A DNA stretch of 42,978 nt from Acinetobacter piscicola (GTDB taxonomy: Bacteria; Pseudomonadota; Gammaproteobacteria; Pseudomonadales; Moraxellaceae), in contig NZ_NIFO01000029.1 in assembly GCF_002233755.1 (NCBI RefSeq), forward strand, positions 1 through 42,978, in the 5' to 3' direction. The notes under the pieces were generated by a model that saw only the letters and a list, made by a program, of their open reading frames with translations, was not told where the DNA came from and ran no database searches. Of this stretch, positions 17,124-26,975 are shown one piece after another. Positions within the stretch are counted from its first letter, which is position 1. Every line of letters begins with the position of its first letter. The position numbers and the translations under genes were made by a program.

Positions 17124-19163
17124 ATGTCAAAAGCAAGTCAATTGAACGACAAGCAACTTGAAGCCATGAAATATACTCAAGGACCCTTGTTAGTACTTGC
17201 AGGGGCAGGTTCAGGTAAGACTTCTGTAATTACAAGAAAAATTGCTTATTTGGTTCAACAGTGCGGCATTCCAGCGTATCGAATTACGGCAATGACGTTT
17301 ACCAATAAAGCGGCACGTGAAATGAAAGAGCGTGTAAGCAAACTATTGGGAAAAGAAGAAGGGAAAGGCTTATCTGTTTCCACCTTCCATAATTTCGGTT
17401 TAAATTTATTACGTATAGAACTTAAAAATACGCCACTCAAAGCAAACTTCTCAATTCTAGATGCTGATGATTGTAAACGTATTCTGATGGACTTGATGCA
17501 TCGTGACAATATGTCGGGCGCAGAAAGCAAAGAGCTCATTGCCAAAGCAATGAAAAAGATTTCTGACTGGAAAAATGACCTTATTCTTCCAGAGCAGGCG
17601 CATACTACTTGTGAAACAAATGATGATGTTCAACTTGCACATTTGTATCAACTCTATGAACGTAATTTACGTGCCTATAATGCAGTCGATTTTGACGATC
17701 TGATTGTCATGCCAACTCGTTTACTTCAGGACAATGCTGAGGTACGTGATCGTTGGCAGAATCGTGTCCGTTATCTTTTAGTCGACGAATATCAAGATAC
17801 CAACACAGCACAGTATATTCTGGTAAAACTACTGGTGGGTGTGATGGGACAGTTCACAGCAGTAGGTGATGATGATCAGTCAATCTACGCATGGCGTGGT
17901 GCAAAGCCAGAAAATATGGCATTGCTTCAAGAAGATTTTCATAATCTAAAAGTGATTAAACTTGAACAAAATTACCGCTCAACCAGTCGTATTTTAAAAG
18001 CGGCAAACCATGTGATTGAAAATAATCCACATTTATTCGATAAGAAATTGTGGAGTGATAAAGGTCATGGTGAAGTGATTCGTGTGATCACCTGTCGTAA
18101 TGATGATGATGAGTCTGAACGAGTCGTCAAAGATTTATTAACACATAAATTGATGAACGGAAAGAATTGGAAAGATTATGCGGTGCTGTACCGTGGAAAT
18201 TTCCAAGCACGTGTATTGGAAACACAACTGCGTCAAATGCAGATTCCTTATAAACTTTCAGGTGGTCAATCGTTCTTTGGACGTGCAGAAATTAAAGATG
18301 TGATGAGTTATTTACGCATCATTATCAACCCTGAAGATGACAGTGCATTCTTACGAATTATTAATACACCGAAGCGCGCGATTGGGCCAGTAACTTTGGA
18401 AAAATTGGGACTGTTTGCTCAAGAAAATCATTTATCGTTATTAGCAGCAGCAAGCGATCAACGTTTAACGATGGTTATGCCAAAGAAAGCGACAACGCAG
18501 TTGGCTGAATTTGCGGGCTTTATCAATGATTTTACTCGTGAATTATTGGATGATGATGAACCTGTGCCTAAAATTCGTCAGATGATGAACGACGCAGGTT
18601 ATATTGATTATTTACGTGAATCGGCTGCAACACCTGCGCAAGAAAAAACCAAGATTGATAACGTTGAAATGCTGTATACCAGTATTCAAAGCTTGATCAA
18701 CCGTGCAGAAGATGTCGATGAAAAGAACATCGAAAGTGTGATTCGTAAAATGGTGTTGCTCGATCTGCTTGAGCAACAACAGGAAGAAGAAGACACCGAT
18801 AAAGTCAATTTGTTGACCTTACACGCATCTAAAGGTTTGGAATTTCCATTTGTCTATATCATGGGTTTAGAAGAAGAGTTGCTTCCACATAAGAACTCGA
18901 TTGCTGCTGAAACCATTGAAGAGGAACGCCGTTTGATGTACGTGGGTATTACACGTGCGCAGCAAGGGTTGACTTTGACGCTCGCTGAACAGCGTAAAAA
19001 TGGTGGGCAAATGAAGCAAATGACGCCAAGTCGTTTCTTAGATGAATTGCCACAAGATGAGTTGGATTGGTTAGGGCGTAAGAAAAAATTGGCTGAAAAT
19101 GTCGATCCTAAACAACAAGCTCAGCAGTATTTACAAAACTTAAAAGCGTTATTAAAACGTTGA
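17124..19163 (+). CDS. rep: ATP-dependent DNA helicase Rep (superfamily 1A)
   Basis: A 679-aa 3'-5' helicase of the UvrD/Rep family. Visible motifs are: Q-motif region LNDKQLEAMKYTQGPLLVLA (7-26), Walker A GAGSGKT (27-33), Ia TFTNKAAREMKERV, II DEYQDTN (221-227), III GDDDQSIYAWRGA, IV QNYRST, V LLTLHASKGLEFPFVYIMG and VI ERRLMYVGITRAQ near residue 608. The length and the LDELPQDELDW region near the C terminus fit Rep more than UvrD. Rep removes proteins ahead of replication forks. GAGGATG upstream of 17124 provides the ribosome binding site. It is a single gene; a GC-poor 209-bp gap separates it from dut. Confidence 0.92.
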   Translation: MSKASQLNDKQLEAMKYTQGPLLVLAGAGSGKTSVITRKIAYLVQQCGIPAYRITAMTFTNKAAREMKERVSKLLGKEEGKGLSVSTFHNFGLNLLRIELKNTPLKANFSILDADDCKRILMDLMHRDNMSGAESKELIAKAMKKISDWKNDLILPEQAHTTCETNDDVQLAHLYQLYERNLRAYNAVDFDDLIVMPTRLLQDNAEVRDRWQNRVRYLLVDEYQDTNTAQYILVKLLVGVMGQFTAVGDDDQSIYAWRGAKPENMALLQEDFHNLKVIKLEQNYRSTSRILKAANHVIENNPHLFDKKLWSDKGHGEVIRVITCRNDDDESERVVKDLLTHKLMNGKNWKDYAVLYRGNFQARVLETQLRQMQIPYKLSGGQSFFGRAEIKDVMSYLRIIINPEDDSAFLRIINTPKRAIGPVTLEKLGLFAQENHLSLLAAASDQRLTMVMPKKATTQLAEFAGFINDFTRELLDDDEPVPKIRQMMNDAGYIDYLRESAATPAQEKTKIDNVEMLYTSIQSLINRAEDVDEKNIESVIRKMVLLDLLEQQQEEEDTDKVNLLTLHASKGLEFPFVYIMGLEEELLPHKNSIAAETIEEERRLMYVGITRAQQGLTLTLAEQRKNGGQMKQMTPSRFLDELPQDELDWLGRKKKLAENVDPKQQAQQYLQNLKALLKR

Positions 19164-19207
19164 TTTTTAACTCAAGCCAATCTGTTTAATATTGCCCAAT
19201 TTCACTG

Positions 19208-19235
19208 AGCTTTCCTCTAAATAAAGAGGAGGGTT
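19208..19235 (+). other. Hairpin downstream of rep
   Basis: 11-bp stem AGCTTTCCTCT / AGAGGAGGGTT (three G-T pairs) with loop AAATAA, 45 bp after the rep stop. No T run follows, so it may be an mRNA 3' stabiliser, a rho-dependent end or an imperfect terminator. Confidence 0.45.
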
Positions 19236-19372
19236 TGAGCAATTGGCGTGATTTTAAATCTTATCAATTTCTATGCTTACTGCGAAAAGCATTGATTTTG
19301 AAATGGATAAGATTTCAATAGTTTTGAACGGATTGGCTATTCATTTTTAATTGATTTACATAGGATTTCAAT

Positions 19373-19825
19373 ATGAAAGTTCAAGTAAAAGTACTTGATT
19401 CACGTTTAGGTCAAGAATGGCCATTACCGACGTATGCAACAACAGGTTCAGCAGGTTTGGACTTACGTGCATGTGTTGAAGAGGCGATTCAAATTGAACC
19501 AGGTCAAACTGTTTTAGTGAAAACAGGAATGGCGATTTATATTGAAGATCCAAACTTTGCAGGTTTAATTTTACCTCGTTCAGGTTTAGGTCATAAACAT
19601 GGTATCGTTTTGGGTAATTTAGTGGGTCTAATTGATTCGGACTATCAAGGTGAATTGATGGTTTCGGTTTGGAATCGTGGTCAAAATAGCTTTACTTTAG
19701 AACCAGGTGAGCGTTTAGCACAATATGTACTTGTTCCTGTAGTTCAAGCGCAGTTTGATATTGTGAATGAATTTGAGGCTACTGAGCGTGGTGCAGGTGG
19801 TTTTGGTCATACTGGGAAAAATTAA
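19373..19825 (+). CDS. dut: Deoxyuridine 5'-triphosphate nucleotidohydrolase (dUTPase)
   Basis: A 150-aa trimeric dUTPase with all five motifs: AGLDLRA (27-33), [10 protein letters not shown] (68-77), [10 protein letters not shown] (85-94, with the catalytic Asp and the uracil-pocket region), PGERLAQ (111-117) and the C-terminal arm [10 protein letters not shown] (139-148). It hydrolyses dUTP to dUMP and pyrophosphate, keeping uracil out of DNA and feeding thymidylate synthesis. A ribosome binding site (AGGAT) precedes the ATG by 8 nt. It sits upstream of algC and argB in an order also known from Pseudomonas, but here rep rather than dfp/coaBC is upstream. A terminator follows. Confidence 0.96.
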   Translation: MKVQVKVLDSRLGQEWPLPTYATTGSAGLDLRACVEEAIQIEPGQTVLVKTGMAIYIEDPNFAGLILPRSGLGHKHGIVLGNLVGLIDSDYQGELMVSVWNRGQNSFTLEPGERLAQYVLVPVVQAQFDIVNEFEATERGAGGFGHTGKN

Positions 19826-19841
19826 GTTTTACTTGTTTTTT

Positions 19842-19866
19842 AGAGCCTGATTGATCAGGCTCTTTT
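19842..19866 (+). terminator. Terminator after dut
   Basis: Perfect 9-bp stem AGAGCCTGA / TCAGGCTCT with loop TTGA and a following T run. Confidence 0.88.
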
Positions 19867-20044
19867 ATATTTTTAATATGTAACAAAAAGTATGTATATA
19901 TAATGTTTCAAATTTGCATATAGTATTGCGAGTTTATATATGTTTTGCCTCTAACCTTGAACAAAAATTTTGAATAAATTGCTAAAGCGTCATTGAGTGT
20001 TTTTAGCTTAGATAGATAAGGTTAAGCAATTAGAAGTTTTGCTT

Positions 20045-21499
20045 ATGAATAAAATGAACGATTTTCCTTTTCAGATTTTCCGTGCTTATGACATTCGTGG
20101 GAAAATTGAAATGCTACGACCTGAATGTGTTCAGGCGATTGCTGATGCCTTAGCGAATCAATTTATTGAAAATGGGCAGTCACAAATTAGCTTAGGGTAT
20201 GACGCACGTTTAACCAGCCCGACTTTTGCTTATATTATTCAACAAGTATTTCAACAAAAAAATATCCAAGTCATAGAAATAGGATGTTGTTCAACACCAC
20301 AGCTGTACTTTGCTGCACGACAAACAGGGGGGAATGGCATCATGGTGACAGCCAGTCATAACCCCAAAACAGACAATGGTTTCAAATGGATTATGCAAAG
20401 TGAACCGCCTTCACCTGAAATGATTCAAAATGTAGGAATCCAAGCAGAACAGTATTTTCAAACAAAATATATTCAAAATGAACAATTTGAAGTTATTCAA
20501 AACTTAACAAATACCCCAAGTCTTGTTCACCAAATTAAGTCTGAATTTTGTGTGCCTTATCAAACAGCAATGTTAAAAGACATCCATTTACCCAAACCTT
20601 TAAAAGTCGTGATTGATGGCTTAAATGGTTCAGCAGGTTATTGTGCCAATTTAGTATTGAAAAAATTGGGTTGTGAGGTGATCGCAATTCGTTGTAATGC
20701 GGATGGAAATTTTCCTGATCATGCACCAGATCCTTCACAGGCAACCCATTTAGAATTATTGCGTCAAAATGTGTTGAATCATCAAGCTGATATTGGAATT
20801 GCCTTAGATGGTGATGGTGACCGTGTAGTGATACTCGATGAAACAGCACATATTATTTCCGCAGATCGTCTATTGGCTTTATTTGCACAGATGTGTTTGA
20901 AAGAACATCCTCAACATGAAATTGTTTTTGATGTGAAATGTTCGTCTATGGTACGCCAAGCGGTTGAACGTTTAGGCGGCCATGCCAAGATGATTCGTAC
21001 AGGAAGCAGTTTCCTACGCAAATATATGTCACAGTCGAAAGGTCGTGCTGTATTTGGTGGGGAATACGCAGGGCATTATGTGTTTAATGATGGACGTGGT
21101 ATGGGCTATGACGATGGTTTATATGCCGCACTACGTGTCATGGAATATTTGTGTTTATTCCCAAAGGCGACATTGTCTGAAATATTAGCGCTTTATCCAG
21201 ACCGTTTTTATACTGAAGATACTTATATCAGTACGCATCACACCGATCCTAAAGTTGTTCTGAATGAAATTGAACATTTAAGTCAAAATTTTGTAGCTAA
21301 ATTGAGCAAAATTGATGGTGTTCGACTTGATTTTGAACATGGTTTTGGCATTATTCGAGCATCAAATACAGGTGAGTATTTCACTGTGCGTTTTGATGCA
21401 GATTGCCCAATTCATCTCAATGAAATTCGTCAGACATTTGCGTCTATGCTCAGTGATCGTTATCCTATGATCGCTCAAGATATTCTTCAAGCGCATTGA
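20045..21499 (+). CDS. algC: Phosphomannomutase/phosphoglucomutase (AlgC type)
   Basis: A 484-aa alpha-D-phosphohexomutase that interconverts mannose or glucose 1- and 6-phosphates, supplying precursors for capsule, LOS and exopolysaccharide. Domain 1 has FRAYDIRGK near the start and the phosphoserine loop TASHNPKTDNG, with Ser104 as the phosphorylated residue. Domain 2 has the Mg-binding DGDGDR (255-260), domain 3 has GGEYAGHYVFNDG (sugar selection), and domain 4 has the phosphate-binding loop RASNTGEYFTVRFD. ATG at 20045 is chosen over an in-frame TTG at 20039 because AGAAG lies 8 nt upstream. Between dut and argB, as in Pseudomonas. Paralogues such as pgm or manB exist in the family; motif layout favours the AlgC type. 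Confidence 0.9.
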   Translation: MNKMNDFPFQIFRAYDIRGKIEMLRPECVQAIADALANQFIENGQSQISLGYDARLTSPTFAYIIQQVFQQKNIQVIEIGCCSTPQLYFAARQTGGNGIMVTASHNPKTDNGFKWIMQSEPPSPEMIQNVGIQAEQYFQTKYIQNEQFEVIQNLTNTPSLVHQIKSEFCVPYQTAMLKDIHLPKPLKVVIDGLNGSAGYCANLVLKKLGCEVIAIRCNADGNFPDHAPDPSQATHLELLRQNVLNHQADIGIALDGDGDRVVILDETAHIISADRLLALFAQMCLKEHPQHEIVFDVKCSSMVRQAVERLGGHAKMIRTGSSFLRKYMSQSKGRAVFGGEYAGHYVFNDGRGMGYDDGLYAALRVMEYLCLFPKATLSEILALYPDRFYTEDTYISTHHTDPKVVLNEIEHLSQNFVAKLSKIDGVRLDFEHGFGIIRASNTGEYFTVRFDADCPIHLNEIRQTFASMLSDRYPMIAQDILQAH

Positions 21500-21530
21500 C
21501 TGTTTTTACGTTCTTCGTATACCAGTCTAA

Positions 21531-22460
<930 letters not shown>

Positions 22461-22480
22461 GTCGATTATTACATGATGTA

Positions 22481-22511
22481 TAAAAAGCGAGGAAGATCTT
22501 CTTCGTTTTTT
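22481..22511 (+). terminator. Terminator after argB
   Basis: Stem AAAAAGCGAGGAAGA / TCTTCTTCGTTTTTT (two G-T pairs). The right arm runs into a T tract. Confidence 0.75.
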
Positions 22512-22704
22512 ATAGCTTGGATCGTCAAATGATGTATTCAAGCCCTTATGGTGATTTGTATGAATGTAAAAATACATTTATCTGATGTAGTTTATCTCAA
22601 AAATAATGTTACTGCTTAGTGTCAGTAATGACGTTGAAATAAAACAAATTATAAATATAATAAATTTCATTAATTGAAAATAATTACTTGAAAGTGAAAA
22701 ATAA

Positions 22705-24087
22705 ATGGAATTAAAAAATTTGGTTATCTGTGTATCAAGCCTATTGTTCACAGCTTGTGGAGGTGGTGGTGGCAGTAGTGAGACTGGTCAAACAGACCCA
22801 GAAGTTGTTAAACCACCTGAAATAACAAACACTGTTCCAGTTTCTGTTATTGAGACTTCTGCTGAAAAAGTTTTGTTGACTGAGCTACTTGATTTATCTG
22901 GTTTAAAAAGTTCAGATAAAGATGGAGATACGCTTTCTTATCAATGGTCTGTGGTTTCTAAACCTGCAAGCTCCCAAATTGAAACTAGCCTATCAAATTC
23001 AGGTCAATTCAGTTTTGTTCCTGATGTTGTGGGTAAATATGTTTTATCTTTGACTGTAAGTGATGGTAAAGCAACGAACACAACTGAAAAAAGTGTTGAA
23101 GTCGAAGTTAATCCAAATATTATTGCACTTTCGTTCAGACCATCCTTGGTAAGTTATTCAAGCAACTTAGATAAAATTATAGCTGTTGATGATCAGAACA
23201 ACGTCTTAAATATTATTGATCGTCATAGCTCAGAAGTTCAAAAAGTTGTTTTAAGTGATACCGCTCAAGTACTGAAACTCAGTCCGAATGGGAAGTTCGC
23301 GATCGTTATTCATCCAAATCATATTTCATATATTGATGTAACTACAGCTCAACTTTTAAAAGCATATTCAAATGAAGGTCCATATACGGATGGGTTTATT
23401 ACAGATAACTCTATTGCTTATTTTATTGGAAAAGAAAATGGTCAATGGAATGATAAGCCATTTGTAAAAATAGATTTAAAAAGTGGTCAGCAAGAAACTC
23501 AACTAAAAAATAATTATTATCATTTTTACTCTACTTTGAAGGGTGTTTATTCAGAAAAAAACAATCAAGTATTCTTTACAAACTTTGGATTATCACCACG
23601 AGATATTTTCCAAATTACAATCGATCCAATAACTGGTGATGCTGTTTCTTCGAGTGATTCACCTTATCATGGCGACTATACAATAGGTGATCGATTATTT
23701 TTGAATGAACAACAAGATTATATTTATACAAGTATCGGTACATATTTTTATGCAAAAAACTTGAACTATGGTGGAAAAATTAAACTTGATGAAAATCAAA
23801 ATATACAATCATTTGTTCAAGATCCTGTAACGAATAATTTAAGTATCTTAACGATCGAGCAGGACATATGGTCAAATAATCGGGTCAAAAAGTACAATGC
23901 GACTTATGCCCAATATTCTGGTTATGGATATGGCGTTGTAAATAAAAAGGCATTTCCAGTCATTAGTGGATTACAGAGTTATGGTTTAAATCTGTTTAAA
24001 GACAATACTGGTAAATTGTTTTCAATTGTCCAAATTGGAAGTGCGGAACCTTATACTGCAAACCTAAAATATTTTGTGGTGAAGTAA
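22705..24087 (+). CDS. Large lipoprotein with PKD-like domain and probable beta-propeller
   Basis: A 460-aa predicted lipoprotein. The signal peptide ends LFTAC with acylated Cys18, followed by a run of five glycines and a Ser/Gly, Asp/Pro linker. Residues about 45-135 look like a PKD/cadherin-like beta-sandwich: SDKDGDTLSYQWSVVSKP, then GKYVLSLTVSDGKATNT. Residues about 140-460 are rich in short repeats such as KIIAVDDQNNVLNIIDRHSS and VLKLSPNGKFAIVIHP, which suggests a YVTN/WD-type propeller. Poly-Gly after the lipid cysteine often marks surface-exposed lipoproteins. Base composition is more AT-rich than in its neighbours, which may indicate fast evolution or transfer. Function unknown; a binding or adhesion role is only a guess. 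Confidence 0.7.
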   Translation: MELKNLVICVSSLLFTACGGGGGSSETGQTDPEVVKPPEITNTVPVSVIETSAEKVLLTELLDLSGLKSSDKDGDTLSYQWSVVSKPASSQIETSLSNSGQFSFVPDVVGKYVLSLTVSDGKATNTTEKSVEVEVNPNIIALSFRPSLVSYSSNLDKIIAVDDQNNVLNIIDRHSSEVQKVVLSDTAQVLKLSPNGKFAIVIHPNHISYIDVTTAQLLKAYSNEGPYTDGFITDNSIAYFIGKENGQWNDKPFVKIDLKSGQQETQLKNNYYHFYSTLKGVYSEKNNQVFFTNFGLSPRDIFQITIDPITGDAVSSSDSPYHGDYTIGDRLFLNEQQDYIYTSIGTYFYAKNLNYGGKIKLDENQNIQSFVQDPVTNNLSILTIEQDIWSNNRVKKYNATYAQYSGYGYGVVNKKAFPVISGLQSYGLNLFKDNTGKLFSIVQIGSAEPYTANLKYFVVK

Positions 24088-24092
24088 AATTT

Positions 24093-24134
24093 GCAAGCCA
24101 CATCATTTCTTTTGTGAAAGGATGTGGCACTTGT
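24093..24134 (+). terminator. Possible terminator hairpin after the large lipoprotein gene
   Basis: GCCACATC / GATGTGGC inverted repeat downstream of the stop codon, with a long loop that itself contains CTTTT / AAAG. Only a weak T-rich tail follows. Confidence 0.4.
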
Positions 24135-24248
24135 AATAGTATTATCTTTAAATAAATGCTTATCCACTGTTTTAAAACATTCATTATTTAGTCACATCAG
24201 TGTCATGCAGAATGCCTAGTGTAAGTAAAAGCACTAGGAGCGAAAGAC

Positions 24249-25025
24249 ATGTTTGCAAAACTAAACCAATATCGTCAGAACTTAAGCTTACCTTTACCAA
24301 AACCTAAAAAAGCACAATCACAATATAAATTTGAATGGGTTGAAGACTTAAAGCAACTCAAAGAAGTACAAAAATTTCGTGCAGTACAATTTGCAGATCA
24401 ATTTGGAATTACATTTGAAAATGGTATAGATCAGGACTTGTATGATCTTGATTGTGAACACGCCGTGTTACGTGATAAATGGAGCAATGAAATTGTTGCT
24501 TATACACGCTTGAAACGCTTTCAAGGGCATGAATTAAAACAGAGTTATAGTTCTCAAGAGTTTGATGTATCACCGTTTTCAGAATTGAATAATATCGTCG
24601 AAATAGGGCGTACTTGTGTGCATCCACGCTATCGTAATGGTCGTGCATTATCGATGTTATGGCTCAATCTTGTTCCGACTGTATTATGGAAAATGAAAGC
24701 CAAATACTTGATTGGTTGTGTCAGCATTCGCTTAGAAGAGAATAAGGCACGTGCTTACTATACACATCAATATCTTAAACAATTAAATGCTGATCAATGT
24801 ATTGATGTAAAAGCAAAACCTGCTTATGAACCTAGTCATCCTGAATATAGCTTCCCTCAAGATGAACGTATTCCAAAATTATTCGATGTATATTTGAAAA
24901 TGAATGCTCAATTGTCTAAACAGGCTTACTATGATGAATCATTTAATTGTTTAGACTATTTTGTATTTGTAGAGATCAACGACATTGTGAAAAATTTTGT
25001 CTTGAATAAAATGGTCAATCGTTAA
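24249..25025 (+). CDS. OlsB-like acyl-ACP-dependent N-acyltransferase (GNAT, hemolysin-like)
   Basis: A 258-aa GNAT-fold protein of the OlsB/hemolysin-like group. Visible signatures are YDLDCEHAVLRD (about 65-76), YSSQEFDVSPF (100-110), EIGRTCVHPRYRNG (118-131) and YLIGCVSI (153-160), all placed as in ornithine-acyl-ACP N-acyltransferases, which make lyso-ornithine lipid. The partner O-acyltransferase OlsA is not obvious here, although a PlsC-like gene lies about 9 kb away (14599-15516) and could be unrelated. AGGAG at 24237-24241 fixes the start. It is apparently monocistronic. The same fold also occurs in autoinducer-type synthases and other N-acyl amino-acid synthases, so the acceptor amine is uncertain. 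Confidence 0.72.
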   Translation: MFAKLNQYRQNLSLPLPKPKKAQSQYKFEWVEDLKQLKEVQKFRAVQFADQFGITFENGIDQDLYDLDCEHAVLRDKWSNEIVAYTRLKRFQGHELKQSYSSQEFDVSPFSELNNIVEIGRTCVHPRYRNGRALSMLWLNLVPTVLWKMKAKYLIGCVSIRLEENKARAYYTHQYLKQLNADQCIDVKAKPAYEPSHPEYSFPQDERIPKLFDVYLKMNAQLSKQAYYDESFNCLDYFVFVEINDIVKNFVLNKMVNR

Positions 25026-25088
25026 CAATATCATTGAGATAATAATTGGTTGGTCTGGCTTAATTGTTAAGTTTTGCTTGGATATAAA

Positions 25089-25130
25089 CCTGTTTGCAAA
25101 TTTTATTCATGATTCTGATTTGCAAGCAGG
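25089..25130. repeat. Inverted repeat upstream of the glutamine amidotransferase gene
   Basis: 13-bp arms CCTGTTTGCAAAT / ATTTGCAAGCAGG (25089-25101 / 25118-25130, one T-G pair) with a 16-nt AT-rich spacer, 51 bp before the ATG at 25182. No T run follows in either direction, so it looks more like an operator or leader hairpin than a terminator. Confidence 0.55.
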
Positions 25131-25181
25131 TACTGACTCATGCACAATATTCGTATAACTAAAATGCTGTATGAATGAACT

Positions 25182-26030
25182 ATGTGCCAATTGCTTGGAA
25201 TGAACTGTGCGACACCAACAGATATTACTTTTTCCTTTCGTGGTTTTTCTCAGCGCGCGGGAATAACATCTGACCATTCTGACGGATTTGGTATTGCATT
25301 TTTTGAAGATAAGGCATGCCGTTTATTTGTTGATAATCAATCTGCAGTTGAATCGCCCATTGCAGAGTTGGTACGTAATTATCCAATTAAGTCACGCAAT
25401 GTGATTGCACATATTCGCAAAGCCACTCAAGGCAAAATCGCCTTAGAAAACTCACATCCCTTTATGCGAGAGCTATGGGGAAGACAGTGGATTTTTGCAC
25501 ATAATGGTGATTTACATGGTTTTAATCCACGACTATCAGGGCGATTTACTCCAGTAGGAAGTACAGATAGTGAGTTGGCATTTTGCTATTTGCTTGAGCA
25601 ATTGGTGTTTAAGTTTGGTTATGATGAGCCAAGTTTGAATGATATTTTTGCTTTATTAGAAGAAATTTCCCCTCAAATTGCTGAACATGGTACGTTTAAT
25701 TTTTGTTTGTCCAATGGACAAGCTTTGTTTAGCTATGCGACGACCAAATTGCATTGGATTGTTCGAGAGTATCCTTTTAAACATGCCAGATTAGTCGATT
25801 TAGATGTGGATATTGATTTTAGCAAATTCACCACAGCAGAAGATCGTGTCGCGGTGATTACCACTGAGCCATTAACCCATAATGAAACTTGGACTGCTTA
25901 TAAAGCAGGAGAGATGATTTTATTTAAAGATGGTCAAGTCATTAAAACAGCGTTGACACAAGTTAACCGATTATTACGTGAAGCAGAAAATCCTAGTTTA
26001 GTTAGAGTGACTAAAGCAGATCAATATTAA
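25182..26030 (+). CDS. Class II glutamine amidotransferase (YafJ-like)
   Basis: A 282-aa stand-alone N-terminal-nucleophile glutaminase domain. The start codon is followed directly by Cys2, the catalytic nucleophile after Met removal (MCQLLGMNCATP). Other family motifs are HSDGFGIAFFED, VIAHIRKATQG with HPFMRELWGRQWIFAHNGDL, and GSTDSELAFCYLLEQL. The fold is that of GATase type 2, as in YafJ and its relatives. The amidotransferase acceptor partner is not encoded next to it, and the biological reaction of this family is not settled; some relatives process gamma-glutamyl compounds. Start choice is fixed by the catalytic Cys2. A terminator follows. Confidence 0.85.
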   Translation: MCQLLGMNCATPTDITFSFRGFSQRAGITSDHSDGFGIAFFEDKACRLFVDNQSAVESPIAELVRNYPIKSRNVIAHIRKATQGKIALENSHPFMRELWGRQWIFAHNGDLHGFNPRLSGRFTPVGSTDSELAFCYLLEQLVFKFGYDEPSLNDIFALLEEISPQIAEHGTFNFCLSNGQALFSYATTKLHWIVREYPFKHARLVDLDVDIDFSKFTTAEDRVAVITTEPLTHNETWTAYKAGEMILFKDGQVIKTALTQVNRLLREAENPSLVRVTKADQY

Positions 26031-26050
26031 TTTATTTTAATTTAATAATA

Positions 26051-26086
26051 AAAAGCCTTTAATTTCGATTAAAGGCTTTTATTTTT
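26051..26086 (+). terminator. Terminator after the glutamine amidotransferase gene
   Basis: Perfect 12-bp stem AAAAGCCTTTAA / TTAAAGGCTTTT with loop TTTCGA and a T-rich tail. Confidence 0.9.
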
Positions 26087-26307
26087 ATATATTTAATTAT
26101 ATTTTTAAATTGCATAAGATCATCAATATGGTTAAAAAATATCTGACTCTTTTGGTTGAGTTTAAAATAATAACTTAGTTTAAACAGTGGCTTAAGTAAA
26201 TAATTGGTTTTTATCGTGAATTCCGACTAATACGGTTCATTTTTATTTTGAAATTAAGTCGTTACTATGATTTGAAAAGGTGAAAACATTATTTAAAAGG
26301 CGGTCGT

Positions 26308-26763
26308 ATGAAGATGAAATGGGTTCCAGATTATAATACTGGTATCGATGTGATTGACGATCAGCATAAAAGAATTTTGGATTATATCAACGAAATTAAT
26401 GAAATCGGTGTCAGTACGGATCGTGCAAGAATTAAAAATATTCTTGATAATATTATCGATTATACCCAGTCGCATTTTACATTTGAAGAAAGTTTACAAG
26501 AGGAAGCAGGTTATAAATATCGTGTTCCGCATAAACGCGTACATGATTTATTTATTAAGCGTATTGAAAGTTATCGGACGAGTTTTGAACAAGGACATTC
26601 GATAGAACATGAATTACATGAAGTTCTGTCTAAATGGTTGATTAACCATATTCAGCACGATGATGCGGATTATGTAGGCGCTGTGAAATTAAATATGATG
26701 GGAATCATCAAAGAAAACGAAAAGAAAAAAGGTAAAAACTGGTTTGCAAGATTCTTTTCATAA
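26308..26763 (+). CDS. Bacteriohemerythrin
   Basis: A 151-aa single-domain hemerythrin. The seven di-iron ligands of the family can all be assigned: H20, H56, E60, H75, H79, H114 and D119, in the contexts DDQH, SHFTFEE, PHKRVH and NHIQHDD. Such proteins bind O2 reversibly at a non-heme di-iron site and may store or sense oxygen, or detoxify NO. A polar, Lys-rich tail (KENEKKKGKNWFARF) after the domain ends in an amphipathic segment that might touch the membrane (inference). AAGGCGG upstream of 26308 acts as ribosome binding site. It is monocistronic, with a hairpin terminator at 26864-26900. Confidence 0.93.
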   Translation: MKMKWVPDYNTGIDVIDDQHKRILDYINEINEIGVSTDRARIKNILDNIIDYTQSHFTFEESLQEEAGYKYRVPHKRVHDLFIKRIESYRTSFEQGHSIEHELHEVLSKWLINHIQHDDADYVGAVKLNMMGIIKENEKKKGKNWFARFFS

Positions 26764-26863
26764 TTCACCTTGCTGATCGGGTAAATGATGAAAATAACCC
26801 ACTCTCTCATTAGAACAATTCAGAGGGAATAAAAAGAAAAACATACAATAGAAATCTTGCGCA

Positions 26864-26900
26864 GCAAATCATCTGGAGAGGATGATTTGCTTTTTTCTTT
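26864..26900 (+). terminator. Terminator between hemerythrin and the NSS-like gene
   Basis: Perfect 10-bp stem GCAAATCATC / GATGATTTGC (26864-26873 / 26881-26890) and a six-T run. It lies about 100 bp after the hemerythrin stop. It would cut off any transcript that needed an initiation codon at 26907. Confidence 0.85.
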
Positions 26901-26975
26901 TAAACTTTGATTTTCACAATCGAGAAAGGCAAAATAGCAGAACTTTTTACGAAACACCTCATGCAGGATTATTCT

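Noticed and set aside
26907..26975. TTG start at 26907 adding 23 residues to the NSS-like protein
   Set aside because: It lies only a few bases after a strong terminator, has no ribosome binding site, and the added residues are not hydrophobic; ATG 26976 has AGGA at good spacing.
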